From Cerasibacillus terrae (GTDB taxonomy: Bacteria > Bacillota > Bacilli > Bacillales > Amphibacillaceae), in assembly GCF_008039555.1 (NCBI RefSeq), contig NZ_VDUW01000009.1, positions 1 to 64,000 on the forward strand: a DNA stretch of 64,000 nucleotides, given 5' to 3'. Within the stretch, counting starts at the first letter, position 1; every line of letters begins with the position of its first letter. Of this stretch, positions 46,881 through 56,181 are shown piece by piece. A program made the translations under genes and the position numbers. Below the pieces are notes generated by a model. That model was not told where the DNA came from, did not search any database, and was given only the letters and a program-made list of their open reading frames with translations.

Positions 46881-48311
46881 TTAGAATAACCACAAACCGA
46901 CTAACGTAGATACGATTAACCCAATAATGACCGGAAGGAGTGTTTTTCGAACAAGTTTCATAACAGGAACTTTTGCAAATCCAGCAACAGCGACAAGGGA
47001 TGACCAGGCGATTAATGTACCACCACCAACCCAAATGGATCCCATTTGTCCGATTGCAGCTAATGTCTCCACATCTATCCCTACATTCCCACCTAACGCC
47101 CCGGATAAAGATCCAACTAAAGGTAGACCTGAAAAACCAGAACCATCTAATCCAGTAATTGCTCCGATTAATAGGATTCCCATGCCAGCAACAAAGCTGC
47201 TTTCAGGGATATATTGTTGCCCTGAAACAACTAAATCGAAAAGAAAAGAAGGTGTTTCTTCTGGATTTGTACCAATGATTTTACTAAATAATTCATTACT
47301 TCCCATAAAGAAGAAACCAGCGATAGGTATCACAGGTCCCATAGCTTTAAAAGCAAATAAAAATCCTTTTATAAGATTGTCGCTAACATGATTGAAGGAA
47401 GAACGGAAATTTCTAAACATAGATACTGCAACAAGGAGAATAGCTGAAACTCCACCAATCAAAGCAGCACCCGTACTGCCATCTACAGAAGAAAACATAT
47501 CGGAAAACTTAGCAAGAAACATATAGATAATGATGATAAGAAATGTAATAGGAACGAGTATAGCAAAGAGAGTCCCATATTTGTTTTTAGATGGGGTTTC
47601 TACCACTGAATCGTCATTTAAATTTTCAGGTGGTTGATCTGTTTCTTCCCATTTAGTAAGATGCGACTCGGAAGGTGATGAAATAGACTTTCTTAGTGAT
47701 AGATAAGCAATTATAATGGCGACAACTCCAGTAATAATAGATAGTCCCAATGCTCGAGTAGCGAGGATATCGACATCTGCTCCAGCTGCTGTTGCTGTTA
47801 AAGTAGGGGCAATTTGAATAATGTAATCAGAGGATAAAGCCATACCTTGACCAGCAAGTGAAATAGCGATTGCCGACCCAATCGGTGGAAGTCCAGAACG
47901 AACAGCGACAGGAATAAGTAAAGCACCAACGAGTGGTACAGCAGGTGTTGGCCAGAAAAACAGAGAAATGATATATGTTACGAAAATAATTACCCAAAAA
48001 GAAACATGCCCATTTTTCATGAGTCCTTGAAATGGTGTTATCATTTTTTTATCTGAACCTATCGATTTTAAAGCGTGTAATAAAGCGGTCATGATAGCAA
48101 TAATTAAGAAAATGTTGAATAACTCACCGGCTGCAATAAGACTGGCGTTGAATATGGTTTGTAAGCCATCTATTATAGAGCCAGAGTAAATCCAACCAAC
48201 GACAAATGTTACAATAATGGAGGGGACAACAATATTTTGCTTAAATAGCATCGTTAAAATGATGATACATGTTCCAATTAGATACATCCAATGTGCTGCT
48301 GTTAATTCCAT
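46881..48311 (-). CDS. Polytopic permease, ion-transporter-like, substrate unknown
   Basis: This 476-residue protein has about 11-12 membrane helices in two halves, separated by a hydrophilic loop (about 208-245). Re-entrant-like motifs FFWPTPAVPLVGALLIPVAV in the first half and GLDGSGFSGLPLVGSLSGA in the second recall the ion-transporter superfamily (CitMHS, DctM, GntP kinds). ATG 48311 follows AGGAGG by 11 bases. It is transcribed against its neighbours and I do not know it from this place in B. subtilis. Substrate cannot be read. Confidence 0.75.
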   Translation of the reverse strand: MELTAAHWMYLIGTCIIILTMLFKQNIVVPSIIVTFVVGWIYSGSIIDGLQTIFNASLIAAGELFNIFLIIAIMTALLHALKSIGSDKKMITPFQGLMKNGHVSFWVIIFVTYIISLFFWPTPAVPLVGALLIPVAVRSGLPPIGSAIAISLAGQGMALSSDYIIQIAPTLTATAAGADVDILATRALGLSIITGVVAIIIAYLSLRKSISSPSESHLTKWEETDQPPENLNDDSVVETPSKNKYGTLFAILVPITFLIIIIYMFLAKFSDMFSSVDGSTGAALIGGVSAILLVAVSMFRNFRSSFNHVSDNLIKGFLFAFKAMGPVIPIAGFFFMGSNELFSKIIGTNPEETPSFLFDLVVSGQQYIPESSFVAGMGILLIGAITGLDGSGFSGLPLVGSLSGALGGNVGIDVETLAAIGQMGSIWVGGGTLIAWSSLVAVAGFAKVPVMKLVRKTLLPVIIGLIVSTLVGLWLF

Positions 48312-48515
48312 TACACATGGTACCTCCTAAATAAAAACATATTGTGTCATAGTGTATGCGTCCAATTGGATATCAGTGAGAATATGATTTGAGTTACGTT
48401 TTGATGAAATATTTCATTCATACCTGCATCTAAACATCTGTTTTGTTATTTTAACTCAGGTTAACTTGTTGTGTGGTTCTACTGATTGAAAGTATTACTT
48501 TGTTTAATAATCACC

Positions 48516-48544
48516 TTGACTAATCATTTTTTATATGGTATATT
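48516..48544 (+). promoter_or_regulatory. infC operon promoter
   Basis: TTGACT (48516-48521) and TATATT (48539-48544) are 17 bases apart with an extended TGG before the -10. Transcription should start near 48551. The stretch 48312-48515 before it holds only the ribosome site of the permease and nothing else that I can assign. Confidence 0.8.
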
Positions 48545-48550
48545 TTATTA

Positions 48551-48702
48551 GTTAATAAAAATAAATATGATCTAAGACAAGTAGAAGCACCCGCTTCTCA
48601 CCTGTTCAACGCGCACAAGCTGTTGGCTGGTTATTCTCTATTTCTATAATGAATGTAATGTTTGGAGAAGTGTGGGTGTATCTATGTGCCTACACTTTTT
48701 TA
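48551..48702 (+). promoter_or_regulatory. L20-type autoregulatory leader of infC-rpmI-rplT
   Basis: The segment with AGAAGCACCCGCTTCTCACC (48583-48602) and the following GCGCACAAGCTGTTGGCTGG is, as far as I recall, conserved in the Firmicute infC leader that L20 binds. It is followed by a terminator, AGTGTGGG (48669-48676) with CCTACACT (48689-48696) and T's to 48702. Excess L20 would favour the terminator and shut off its own operon. Confidence 0.75.
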
Positions 48703-48824
48703 TTTTTGATTGCAGAGGCGAGGAGAATGATAAAGCTTCATTCCCTAGTAAATGAAATGAGATTTTTAGACCTTTACTTGTCAAACAGATCAGTTTTTTA
48801 AAATCTCAATGGAGGTGGCTTGCA

Positions 48825-49343
48825 ATTAGCAAAGATATGAACGTCAATGAGAAAATTCGTGCCAGGGAGGTTCGACTCATTGATTCAAACGGTGATCAAC
48901 TTGGGGTAAAATCGAAAAAAGAAGCATTAGAAATAGCTAAAACACGTAATTTAGATTTAGTTTTAGTTGCTCCAAATGCAAAACCGCCAGTTTGTCGAAT
49001 TATGGACTTCGGAAAGTATCGTTATGAACAACAGAAGAAAGAAAAAGAAGCTCGTAAAAAACAAAAAGTGATCAACGTGAAAGAAGTCCGCTTCACACCT
49101 GCTATTGGTGAACATGATTTCAATACGAAACTAAGAAATGCACGTAAGTTCCTAAGTAAAGGTGATAAAGTAAAAGCAGTTGTTCGTTTTCGTGGACGCG
49201 CAATCACTCATAAAGATTTAGGAAGAGAAGTATTGGAACGTCTAGCAGATGAAGTAAAAGACATTGCAACCGTTGAATCGAAAGCAAGAATGGAAGGACG
49301 TAATATGTATATGATGCTTGCTCCTTCTGCTGAAAAAAAATAA
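48825..49343 (+). CDS. infC: Translation initiation factor IF-3, ATT start
   Basis: IF-3 (172 residues) keeps the 30S subunit free and checks start codons. I start it at ATT 48825: GGAGG lies nine bases upstream, and reading from there gives [18 protein letters not shown], which lines up with B. subtilis IF-3, itself begun at ATT. The first ATG in frame, 48837, would cut four residues and has no ribosome site at proper spacing. Core motif [20 protein letters not shown]. Confidence 0.95.
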   Translation: MSKDMNVNEKIRAREVRLIDSNGDQLGVKSKKEALEIAKTRNLDLVLVAPNAKPPVCRIMDFGKYRYEQQKKEKEARKKQKVINVKEVRFTPAIGEHDFNTKLRNARKFLSKGDKVKAVVRFRGRAITHKDLGREVLERLADEVKDIATVESKARMEGRNMYMMLAPSAEKK

Positions 49344-49395
49344 TCAATACACATGATTTAAAAGAATGTGTTGGATGATACAAGGAGGAAAATTA

Positions 49396-49587
49396 ATGGC
49401 TAAAATGAAAACCCATAAAGGTTCTCAAAAACGTTTCAAGAGAACAGGAACTGGTAAATTAAAACGTTCACATGGATATACAAGTCACTTATTTGCCAAT
49501 AAGTCACAAAAAAGAAAACGTAAATTACGTAAAAGTGCACTTGTATCTGCTGGTGACTACAGACGTATTAAAAACATGCTTCCATAA
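49396..49587 (+). CDS. rpmI: Ribosomal protein L35
   Basis: 63 residues, [18 protein letters not shown] with the basic family pattern. ATG 49396 follows AAGGAGG; the in-frame start at 49366 overlaps no ribosome site. Middle gene of infC-rpmI-rplT. Confidence 0.97.
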   Translation: MAKMKTHKGSQKRFKRTGTGKLKRSHGYTSHLFANKSQKRKRKLRKSALVSAGDYRRIKNMLP

Positions 49588-49631
49588 ATTTTAGAATGAA
49601 ATTTTAACAGATTGTCTTAGGAGGGAACAAC

Positions 49632-49988
49632 ATGGCAAGAGTAAAAGGTGGTACAGTTACGCGTAAACGTCGTAAACGTGTACTTAAACTAGCCAAGGGT
49701 TATTATGGCTCAAAAAGAACATTATTTAAAACTGCAAAACAACAAGTTATGAAATCAGGTCAATACGCATATCGTGACCGTAAACAAAGAAAACGTGAAT
49801 TCCGTAAATTATGGATTGCTCGTATCAACGCAGCGGCACGTATGAATGGACTATCATACAATAAATTAATGCATGGTTTAAAATTAGCAGGTATTGAAAT
49901 TAATCGTAAAATGCTTTCAGACCTTGCTATCCATGATGAAAAAGCATTTGCTCAATTAGCTGAAAAAGCAAAAGCTGCATTACAATAA
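49632..49988 (+). CDS. rplT: Ribosomal protein L20
   Basis: 118 residues with the typical [24 protein letters not shown]-like start and [20 protein letters not shown]. Early 50S assembly protein and repressor of its own operon in B. subtilis through the leader at 48551-48702. Follows GGAGGG. Confidence 0.97.
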   Translation: MARVKGGTVTRKRRKRVLKLAKGYYGSKRTLFKTAKQQVMKSGQYAYRDRKQRKREFRKLWIARINAAARMNGLSYNKLMHGLKLAGIEINRKMLSDLAIHDEKAFAQLAEKAKAALQ

Positions 49989-49995
49989 GTAAGAA

Positions 49996-50036
49996 GATCA
50001 AATCAGTATATGAACTGCTGATTTGGTCTTTTTTTA
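49996..50036 (+). terminator. Terminator of the infC operon
   Basis: AGATCAAATCAG (49996-50007) pairs with the arm at 50019-50030 with one G-U, followed by T's. Confidence 0.9.
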
Positions 50037-50136
50037 TTACTTATAATAGAAAAACATAAATTCATGTAAGCAAGCATATAGTTATATGGGACCATCAGAT
50101 GTTCATGTGTTTTTATAAATGTAAAGGAGGGGAGGA

Positions 50137-50706
50137 ATGGAACAACTCGGGGCTTATATCCTAACATTCGTTGAGAACGGTGGGTTGTTCGCACCAATTT
50201 TATTTATCGGCTTTCATTTACTTCGTCCTCTACTATTTATTCCAGTTATTTTTATTTGTGTTTCGGGTGGAATACTTTTCGGGACACTTGCAGGTACAAT
50301 CTATTCACTTATAGGAATTACATTGTCAAGCTTATTATTCTATTATATTGTCCCCGTTGCACCAAACACATTCAAAAAACTCATCCATCTTCGAAAAAGA
50401 CTAATGAACGATTTAGAATTAACACCCTACCAAATTGCTTTTCTACGACTTATACCGTTTATTCATTTTCATCTTTTATCTCTATGTTTATTAGAAATGT
50501 CAACTAATTTTAAAGAATATGCCAAGTTCTCTATTTTCTCTAATATTCCAATTGCCTTTGTGTACACGATGGTTGGTCAATGGGTTTCCACATTATCTGT
50601 TACCTATATGCTCCTTTGTCTCATGATGTTTGGATTATTCATTATTCATTTTCGTCGGAAAGAAAACATCATCAAATGGAAAGAATTTTTCCAAACAGTT
50701 GGATAA
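50137..50706 (+). CDS. TVP38/TMEM64 (DedA-like) membrane protein, YtxB-like
   Basis: The 189-residue protein has five to six hydrophobic segments. LLRPLLFIPVIFICVSGGILFG and the FLRLIPFIHFHLL region fit the TVP38/TMEM64 (SNARE-associated) family, to which B. subtilis YtxB belongs. Such proteins are linked to lipid scrambling across the membrane. ATG 50137 follows AAAGGAGGGGAGG. Confidence 0.75.
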   Translation: MEQLGAYILTFVENGGLFAPILFIGFHLLRPLLFIPVIFICVSGGILFGTLAGTIYSLIGITLSSLLFYYIVPVAPNTFKKLIHLRKRLMNDLELTPYQIAFLRLIPFIHFHLLSLCLLEMSTNFKEYAKFSIFSNIPIAFVYTMVGQWVSTLSVTYMLLCLMMFGLFIIHFRRKENIIKWKEFFQTVG

Positions 50707-50743
50707 AAATAGCCCATCTCAGAATTGAGATGAGCTATTTTTT
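50705..50743. terminator. Bidirectional terminator between convergent genes
   Basis: The arms at 50705-50720 and 50727-50743 form a long stem with T on both strands. It overlaps the end of ysdB. Confidence 0.85.
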
Positions 50744-51127
50744 CGATAAAAGCAATTGATCAATGGGGTGCTTCCATGTAATATTAGCATGTGGATAGCG
50801 AGTTAAAATCTCCTTTTCAAGGAAATATAAATCATCGCGTGAAAGTCCACGTAATTCTAAAGGATTCCGAACAGAAATGTTTATATCTACAACCTCAAAA
50901 GATTCTTCTGTCGTACCTAGATATTTTTCACCCTCAAAAGAACAACCTTTATATACAATTTGAAAATTTCTTTGGCTATTTTTAGGATCGTCTAGAAAGA
51001 AAAATCCTCTTTCTTCTTTTGCAATTCGTAAGTATCTTTCAGGATTTCGAAAATATTTTATGATAGTATAGAAAATAATAGCCAATGAAATAAGAATAAG
51101 TATGCGGAATAAATAAACAATGACCAT
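50735..51127 (-). CDS. ysdB: YsdB family membrane-anchored protein
   Basis: 130 residues with one N-terminal helix (about 5-24) and a soluble domain with FFFLDDPKNSQRNFQIVYKG and FEGEKYLGTTEESFEVV, which match my memory of B. subtilis YsdB. YsdB is in the sigma-W envelope-stress regulon; no clear sigma-W promoter is evident here. Function unknown. Confidence 0.85.
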   Translation of the reverse strand: MVIVYLFRILILISLAIIFYTIIKYFRNPERYLRIAKEERGFFFLDDPKNSQRNFQIVYKGCSFEGEKYLGTTEESFEVVDINISVRNPLELRGLSRDDLYFLEKEILTRYPHANITWKHPIDQLLLSKK

Positions 51128-51231
51128 TTTTACCGTCTCCTCAGTACTTGTTAGTCATTAATACGTTTTACGTTATGAAGAGGTTTCATAATTTGTAAAA
51201 AGAAATAAAAAAAATAAAGGGGTAAAGCGAA

Positions 51232-51717
51232 TTGGATTGGACATCATTATTTACCATGCAAAAAAACTTAGATAAATACATAGAAACAAATCATGATTTA
51301 ACAACTAGAAATACATTTCGAGAAAGGTGTTTAGCCTTACTTGTTGAATTAGGAGAACTTGCAAATGAGACAAGATGTTTTAAATTTTGGAGCAAGAAGC
51401 CAAGAAGTGAAAAAAAGGTAATTCTTGAAGAATATGTAGATGGGATACATTTTATTTTATCATTGGGTTTAGAAAAAAACTACTATTATGAATCAAAAGA
51501 TATTGAACAATCATCACTCTCAGAAACAGAACAGTTTATGCTAGTGTATGAGAAATGTCTACACTATAAAAATGATCCAACACAACAGCTCTACAATGAA
51601 TTATTCACATCATTTTTACAACTTGGCCAAATATTGGGTTTTGATGAAGAAGATATACAATTAGCATATCGAAAGAAAAATGAAATTAATTATGAAAGGC
51701 AGAATCAAGGGTATTAA
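51232..51717 (+). CDS. dUTP diphosphatase, all-alpha (dUTPase-2) type
   Basis: This 161-residue all-helical protein has LLVELGELANETRCFKFWSKK and EEYVDGIHF, the ExxE-12-28-ExxD metal site of the dUTPase-2/MazG-like superfamily. It would hydrolyse dUTP to dUMP and keep uracil out of DNA. Start TTG 51232 follows AAAGGGG. The gap to ysdC is AT-rich and holds no feature I can assign. Confidence 0.85.
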   Translation: MDWTSLFTMQKNLDKYIETNHDLTTRNTFRERCLALLVELGELANETRCFKFWSKKPRSEKKVILEEYVDGIHFILSLGLEKNYYYESKDIEQSSLSETEQFMLVYEKCLHYKNDPTQQLYNELFTSFLQLGQILGFDEEDIQLAYRKKNEINYERQNQGY

Positions 51718-51888
51718 GTTATAAAAATGTTTAAAAAATATATAGAGTGGAAAATCTAAAAAATTCTCCATTAGGATATTTCAAGTATATTGTATTTCTT
51801 AGCTTAAATGGATTGCTTTTTCATAAATGGATAAAAAAGGTTATAATAAAGATATATCTTTATTTCTATCATTTTTAGGAGGGTTTAA

Positions 51889-52974
51889 ATGGCGAAAATG
51901 GATGAAACATTGACAATGCTAAAAGATTTAACAGATGCAAGAGCAATTTCTGGAGATGAAAAAGAAGCAAGAGAGGTTATGAAAAAATACATAACACCAT
52001 ATGCAGATGAAGTGTATACAGATAATATTGGTAGTTTAATTGCTAAGAAAACCGGGGATGAAAATGGTCCAAAGGTGATGGTTGCAGGACATTTAGATGA
52101 AGTTGGGTTTATGGTTACACGGATTGATGATAAAGGCTTTATCTTTTTCCAAACAATTGGTGGTTGGTGGAGCCAAGTTATGCTCGCCCAACGTGTTACG
52201 ATTGTTACAGATAAAGGAGACATAACTGGTGTAATCGGTTCAAAACCACCGCATGTACTGTCACCTGAAGCAAGAAAAAAACCGGTTGCAATAAAAGATA
52301 TGTTTATCGATATTGGTGCATCCAGTAAAGAAGAAGCATTGGAATTTGGTGTGAAACCAGGGGATTCCATTGTTCCTTATTTTGAGTTTACACAATTTAA
52401 AAATGAAAAAATGTTAATGGCAAAAGCATGGGATAATCGAATTGGCTGTGCGATTGCAATTGAAGCATTAAAGCAATTAAAGGAAAGTGATCATCCGAAT
52501 ATCGTTTATGGTGTTGGAACGGTCCAAGAAGAGGTAGGTCTACGTGGTGCGAAAACATCCACACACTCCATTAAACCGGATATTGGTTTTGCGGTGGACG
52601 TAGGTATTGCAGGTGATACTCCTGGAATCAGTCAACAAGATGCAGATAGTAAATTAGGCGATGGTCCGCAAATTATTCTTTATGACGCTTCTATGATTTC
52701 ACATAAAGGATTACGTGATTTAGTCATTGAGACGGCAGAAGAGAAAGAAATTCCATATCAATATGCTTCTATTGCAGGCGGTGGAACAGATGGAGGCTCC
52801 ATTCATTTAACAGCAAATGGTGTTCCAACATTATCCATAACGATCGCAACTCGTTATATCCATTCACACGCAGCTATTTTGCATCGTGATGATTTTGAAA
52901 ATGCGGTAAAGTTAATTGTGGAAGTTATTAAGAAATTGGATAGAGATAAAGTGAAGGAAATTACATTTGGATAA
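51889..52974 (+). CDS. ysdC: M42 family aminopeptidase YsdC
   Basis: Di-metal tetrahedral-type aminopeptidase (361 residues). Metal and catalytic residues sit in [27 protein letters not shown] (catalytic Glu), [12 protein letters not shown] and the His of RYIHSHAA. Many M42 members also act as glucanases or deblocking peptidases; substrate is not certain. A terminator follows. Confidence 0.92.
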   Translation: MAKMDETLTMLKDLTDARAISGDEKEAREVMKKYITPYADEVYTDNIGSLIAKKTGDENGPKVMVAGHLDEVGFMVTRIDDKGFIFFQTIGGWWSQVMLAQRVTIVTDKGDITGVIGSKPPHVLSPEARKKPVAIKDMFIDIGASSKEEALEFGVKPGDSIVPYFEFTQFKNEKMLMAKAWDNRIGCAIAIEALKQLKESDHPNIVYGVGTVQEEVGLRGAKTSTHSIKPDIGFAVDVGIAGDTPGISQQDADSKLGDGPQIILYDASMISHKGLRDLVIETAEEKEIPYQYASIAGGGTDGGSIHLTANGVPTLSITIATRYIHSHAAILHRDDFENAVKLIVEVIKKLDRDKVKEITFG

Positions 52975-52978
52975 AAAT

Positions 52979-53005
52979 TAGGGAGGCCTCTTTATAGCCT
53001 CCCTA
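52979..53005. terminator. Terminator between ysdC and the transglycosylase gene
   Basis: TAGGGAGGC (52979-52987) pairs with GCCTCCCTA (52997-53005) between two converging genes. Confidence 0.8.
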
Positions 53006-53010
53006 TTTGT

Positions 53011-53634
53011 TTATCCATAATATGTACTCATTACTTTTTTAACATAGCTTTTTGTTTCTTGAAAAGGTGGTATCCCTTGATATTTATCGACATTACCTGG
53101 GCCAGCGTTATATGCTGCTAAAGCTAATTCTAAATGTCCATTATATTTATTCATCATTTGACTGAAATACTTTGTTCCACCTTCAATATTCTGAACTGGA
53201 TCATATAGGTTTGTGACCCCAAGAAAACGCGCTGTACCTGGCATTAACTGCATGAGTCCAGTAGCACCTGCATGGCTTTTTGCTTGCGGATTATAATTTG
53301 ATTCATGTTTGATAATAGCGTGGATCATTTTTGGGTTGACTCCATACTTTTCTGCCATTTGATTGACAATGGAATCATAATCGTTATTTATGCCTATTGT
53401 TTTATTTTCAGTAGGCACAACAGGCATTGTGTTTGATGGCCTTTTAATAATTGTATGATATGTATTTGCATTTTGTGTTAATTGGTTGGCTCGCTCTATT
53501 TTATCCTGTAAGAGCTGTCTAAATGTCATATCTATCATTGGTGAAAGATTTGATTGTAGCTTATTCGTTGATGTGATCAGTGGTGTTCCATGTGCTTGAA
53601 TAAAATGCTGGACAGATCTTGTATCAATATGCAT
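53011..53634 (-). CDS. Soluble lytic transglycosylase (SLT domain)
   Basis: This 207-residue protein ends in an SLT domain (about 90-207). The catalytic Glu is in [20 protein letters not shown], with [13 protein letters not shown] and [20 protein letters not shown]. It cleaves peptidoglycan to anhydro-muropeptides. There is no obvious signal peptide, as in the similar YjbJ of B. subtilis. Export route unclear. Confidence 0.85.
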   Translation of the reverse strand: MHIDTRSVQHFIQAHGTPLITSTNKLQSNLSPMIDMTFRQLLQDKIERANQLTQNANTYHTIIKRPSNTMPVVPTENKTIGINNDYDSIVNQMAEKYGVNPKMIHAIIKHESNYNPQAKSHAGATGLMQLMPGTARFLGVTNLYDPVQNIEGGTKYFSQMMNKYNGHLELALAAYNAGPGNVDKYQGIPPFQETKSYVKKVMSTYYG

Positions 53635-53700
53635 GAGTTCACTCCTTCTTTATACCAATTCATATTATACTATATATGGGATAGTCTAGCATATAAAATG

Positions 53701-53728
53701 AAAAAAAACCCGCTATGAATAGCGAGTT
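53701..53728 (-). terminator. Terminator of sspI
   Basis: AACTCGCTA and TAGCGGGTT (minus strand, 53728-53707) pair with one G-U and are followed by eight T. It overlaps the sspI stop codon. Confidence 0.85.
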
Positions 53729-53945
53729 AAATACTTGCCTCTTTCACTCCTTGCTCTAGTGCTTGAATCATTTCATTTCTTTCCTGTTCTTCTGACTTTC
53801 TCCATATTAATTCAAAAAGTACACCAAGGCCAGGTAACATTTTCTCTTCACCATTTTCAATCGCATCTACAATTGTTGCCTCTAATTGTGTTTGATCATT
53901 ATTTGCAATGTTGGCAATAATTGCCTTTCGTAAATTTAAATTCAA
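53727..53945 (-). CDS. sspI: Small acid-soluble spore protein I
   Basis: This 72-residue protein begins [16 protein letters not shown] and has [17 protein letters not shown], the SspI family core. It is made in the forespore. Start TTG 53945 follows AAAGGAGTGA. No convincing sigma-G promoter could be pinned down. Together with ytrHI it shows the host sporulates. Confidence 0.93.
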   Translation of the reverse strand: MNLNLRKAIIANIANNDQTQLEATIVDAIENGEEKMLPGLGVLFELIWRKSEEQERNEMIQALEQGVKEASI

Positions 53946-53981
53946 GAAATCACTCCTTTGCTAGAATATACTATAAATAGT

Positions 53982-54011
53982 TTGACCACCCTAACGTAAA
54001 ATATGTATGAT
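53982..54011 (+). promoter_or_regulatory. Promoter of the TrmH-family methyltransferase gene
   Basis: TTGACC (53982-53987) and TATGAT (54006-54011) with an 18-base spacer; start near 54018. Confidence 0.5.
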
Positions 54012-54044
54012 AAAAAGAATAAAAGGTAACAGGGAGACTATAAA

Positions 54045-54797
54045 ATGGATATCATCACATCGATTCAAAATAACAAAGTCAAGCAGTGGCGAAAATTATA
54101 TAAACGAAAAGAAAGATTAAAGACAAATACATTTCTTGTAGAGGGATATCATTTGGTAGAAGAGGCAAAAAAAAGTGGCTGGGAAATAAGAGAAATCATT
54201 CTCGTCGAAAATAAAGATATCCCTACTTGGTGTCAACATTTCTCTGTTTTTTTAGTTGGTGAGTCTGTATTGAAACATATTTCCCGAACAGAGACATCAC
54301 AAGGTATTTTGGCAGTTATAGAAATGAAAGAAACACCACTTCAAAAAAATAATCATGTCTTATTATTAGATGCTATACAGGATCCGGGTAATTTAGGAAC
54401 AATCATTCGAACAGCAGATGCTGCTGGATTTGGTGCAGTCATTCTAGGTGAGGAAACTGTTGATGTATTTAATGATAAGGTAATCCGTGCAACACAAGGT
54501 TCTTTGTTTCATATTCCTGTTATATCAGCAAAATTAGAAGATATGATAGAAGAACTAAAGGAAGTTGGGTTTACAATCTGGGCTTCTACACTGGAAAAGG
54601 CGACATATTATGATGAACTAGACGTACCTAAAAAAGTAGCTCTCATCTTAGGAAATGAAGGGGCAGGAATTCGTCAAGTATTACTGGAACAGGCAGACAC
54701 ATGTGTGAAAATCCCTATCTACGGGAAAGCTGAATCTTTAAATGTAGGGATTGCTGCAAGTATTTTGATGTATTATATTAAACAAAAACAGTCATAG
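54045..54797 (+). CDS. ysgA: TrmH/SpoU-family 2'-O-ribose RNA methyltransferase (YsgA-like)
   Basis: A 250-residue SPOUT enzyme. The N-terminal substrate-binding part (about 1-95) precedes the knotted domain with LLLDAIQDPGNLGTIIRTADAAGF, ILGNEGAGIR and ESLNVGIAASILMY, the three SpoU motifs. It probably methylates rRNA. Lies between sspI and pheS as in B. subtilis. Confidence 0.9.
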   Translation: MDIITSIQNNKVKQWRKLYKRKERLKTNTFLVEGYHLVEEAKKSGWEIREIILVENKDIPTWCQHFSVFLVGESVLKHISRTETSQGILAVIEMKETPLQKNNHVLLLDAIQDPGNLGTIIRTADAAGFGAVILGEETVDVFNDKVIRATQGSLFHIPVISAKLEDMIEELKEVGFTIWASTLEKATYYDELDVPKKVALILGNEGAGIRQVLLEQADTCVKIPIYGKAESLNVGIAASILMYYIKQKQS

Positions 54798-54800
54798 AAG

Positions 54801-54829
54801 TTGCAAAAAAACAATAATATCATTATAAT
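54801..54829 (+). promoter_or_regulatory. pheST promoter
   Basis: TTGCAA (54801-54806) and TATAAT (54824-54829) are 17 bases apart; transcription would start near 54836. Confidence 0.75.
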
Positions 54830-54835
54830 ATGTTT

Positions 54836-55105
54836 TAAATGAAGTAGAATATGAAAGCAAAGAAGGAGCTTATAAATAACGAATTTATAGGATAGGGAGG
54901 AAATGCCTTAGACTGGAAGCATTTCTACTATAATATATTTATATTTCACTCTGGAGCTGACACTTGGACCTAACATGACTTCATGTAAGTAAAGGTGTTC
55001 CGGATTTAATCCGTTATCAAATGAAGTTGGGCAATATATATTGCCAACAAGGGTGGTACCGCGAAATGAAACCTTCGTCCCTTTTTTAGGGATGGGGGTT
55101 TTTTT
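54836..55105 (+). promoter_or_regulatory. T-box leader of pheST, specifier TTC (Phe)
   Basis: The T-box AAGGGTGGTACCGCG is at 55049-55063. TATAAATA pairs with TATTTATA just before TTC (54945-54947), which is followed by A as usual; I take TTC as specifier. The terminator (about 55070-55105) has a TCCC/GGGA core and ends in T's. Confidence 0.88.
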
Positions 55106-55135
55106 GATGAAAAAATTTAATAGGAGGTTTAAACC

Positions 55136-56170
55136 ATGAAAGAAAAACTAGAGGCAATTCGTAATGAAGCCATAGAAAAGATTCAGTCTGTCGATGAAAT
55201 AAAAAAATTACAAAAGCTAAAAGTGACCTACTTAGGTAAAAAAGGGTCCATTACATCTGTTTTACGGGGGATGGGGAAACTTACCAAAGAAGAACGACCT
55301 GTGATAGGGAAATTAGCAAATAAAGTTCAAGAAACAATTGCGCAATCCATTCAAGAAAAGCAGGCCATAATTGAGCAAAAGGCAATGGACAAACAATTAC
55401 AGGAAGAAGCAATTGATGTTACATTACCAGGAAGACCTATCCAGGTTGGTGGAAGTCATCTCCTTACAAACATTGTCCACGAAATTGAAGACCTATTTAT
55501 TGGAATGGGCTTTGAAGTAAAAGAAGGACCACAAGTGGAAACAGATTATTATAACTTCGAAGCATTAAATTTACCTAAAAATCATCCGGCTAGAGATATG
55601 CAAGATTCTTTTTACATAACAAATGAACTGCTATTACGCACCCACACTTCACCAGTACAAGCACGTACAATGCGAAGTTATAAAGGGGAAAAACCTGTAA
55701 AAATGATTTGTCCCGGAGTTGTTTATCGTCGGGATAGTGATGATGCAACACACTCACACCAATTTAATCAAATCGAAGGATTATATGTTGATAAAGATGT
55801 CCGTATGAGCGATTTAAAAGGAATGCTTAACATATTTGCAAAAAAAATGTTTGGAGAAGATCGTGAAATCCGTCTCCGTCCAAGTTTCTTCCCGTTTACT
55901 GAACCATCTGTTGAAATGGATATATCATGTAAAGTATGTTCTGGAAAAGGGTGTTCTGTTTGTAAGAAAACAGGCTGGATTGAAATATTAGGTGGGGGTA
56001 TGGTTCATCCACATGTATTAGAAATGGCAGGATATGAACCAAATGTATATACGGGTTTTGCATTCGGAATGGGAACGGACCGAATTGCTATGTTGAAATA
56101 CGGAGTAAATGATATTCGTCAATTTTATATGAATGATAAACGCTTTATTACGCAATATCACCAAGCATAG
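55136..56170 (+). CDS. pheS: Phenylalanyl-tRNA synthetase alpha subunit
   Basis: 344 residues. N-terminal coiled coil (about 1-90), then the class II core with [16 protein letters not shown]-like motif 1, [15 protein letters not shown], and [17 protein letters not shown] (motif 3). It has a Cys-rich insert [17 protein letters not shown]. Forms an alpha2-beta2 enzyme with PheT; 11 bases before pheT. Confidence 0.97.
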   Translation: MKEKLEAIRNEAIEKIQSVDEIKKLQKLKVTYLGKKGSITSVLRGMGKLTKEERPVIGKLANKVQETIAQSIQEKQAIIEQKAMDKQLQEEAIDVTLPGRPIQVGGSHLLTNIVHEIEDLFIGMGFEVKEGPQVETDYYNFEALNLPKNHPARDMQDSFYITNELLLRTHTSPVQARTMRSYKGEKPVKMICPGVVYRRDSDDATHSHQFNQIEGLYVDKDVRMSDLKGMLNIFAKKMFGEDREIRLRPSFFPFTEPSVEMDISCKVCSGKGCSVCKKTGWIEILGGGMVHPHVLEMAGYEPNVYTGFAFGMGTDRIAMLKYGVNDIRQFYMNDKRFITQYHQA

Positions 56171-56181
56171 GAGGTTTTAAG

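Noticed and set aside
46927-47391. 154-codon plus-strand frame rich in Pro and Thr
   Set aside because: Antisense shadow of the permease gene, without ribosome site.
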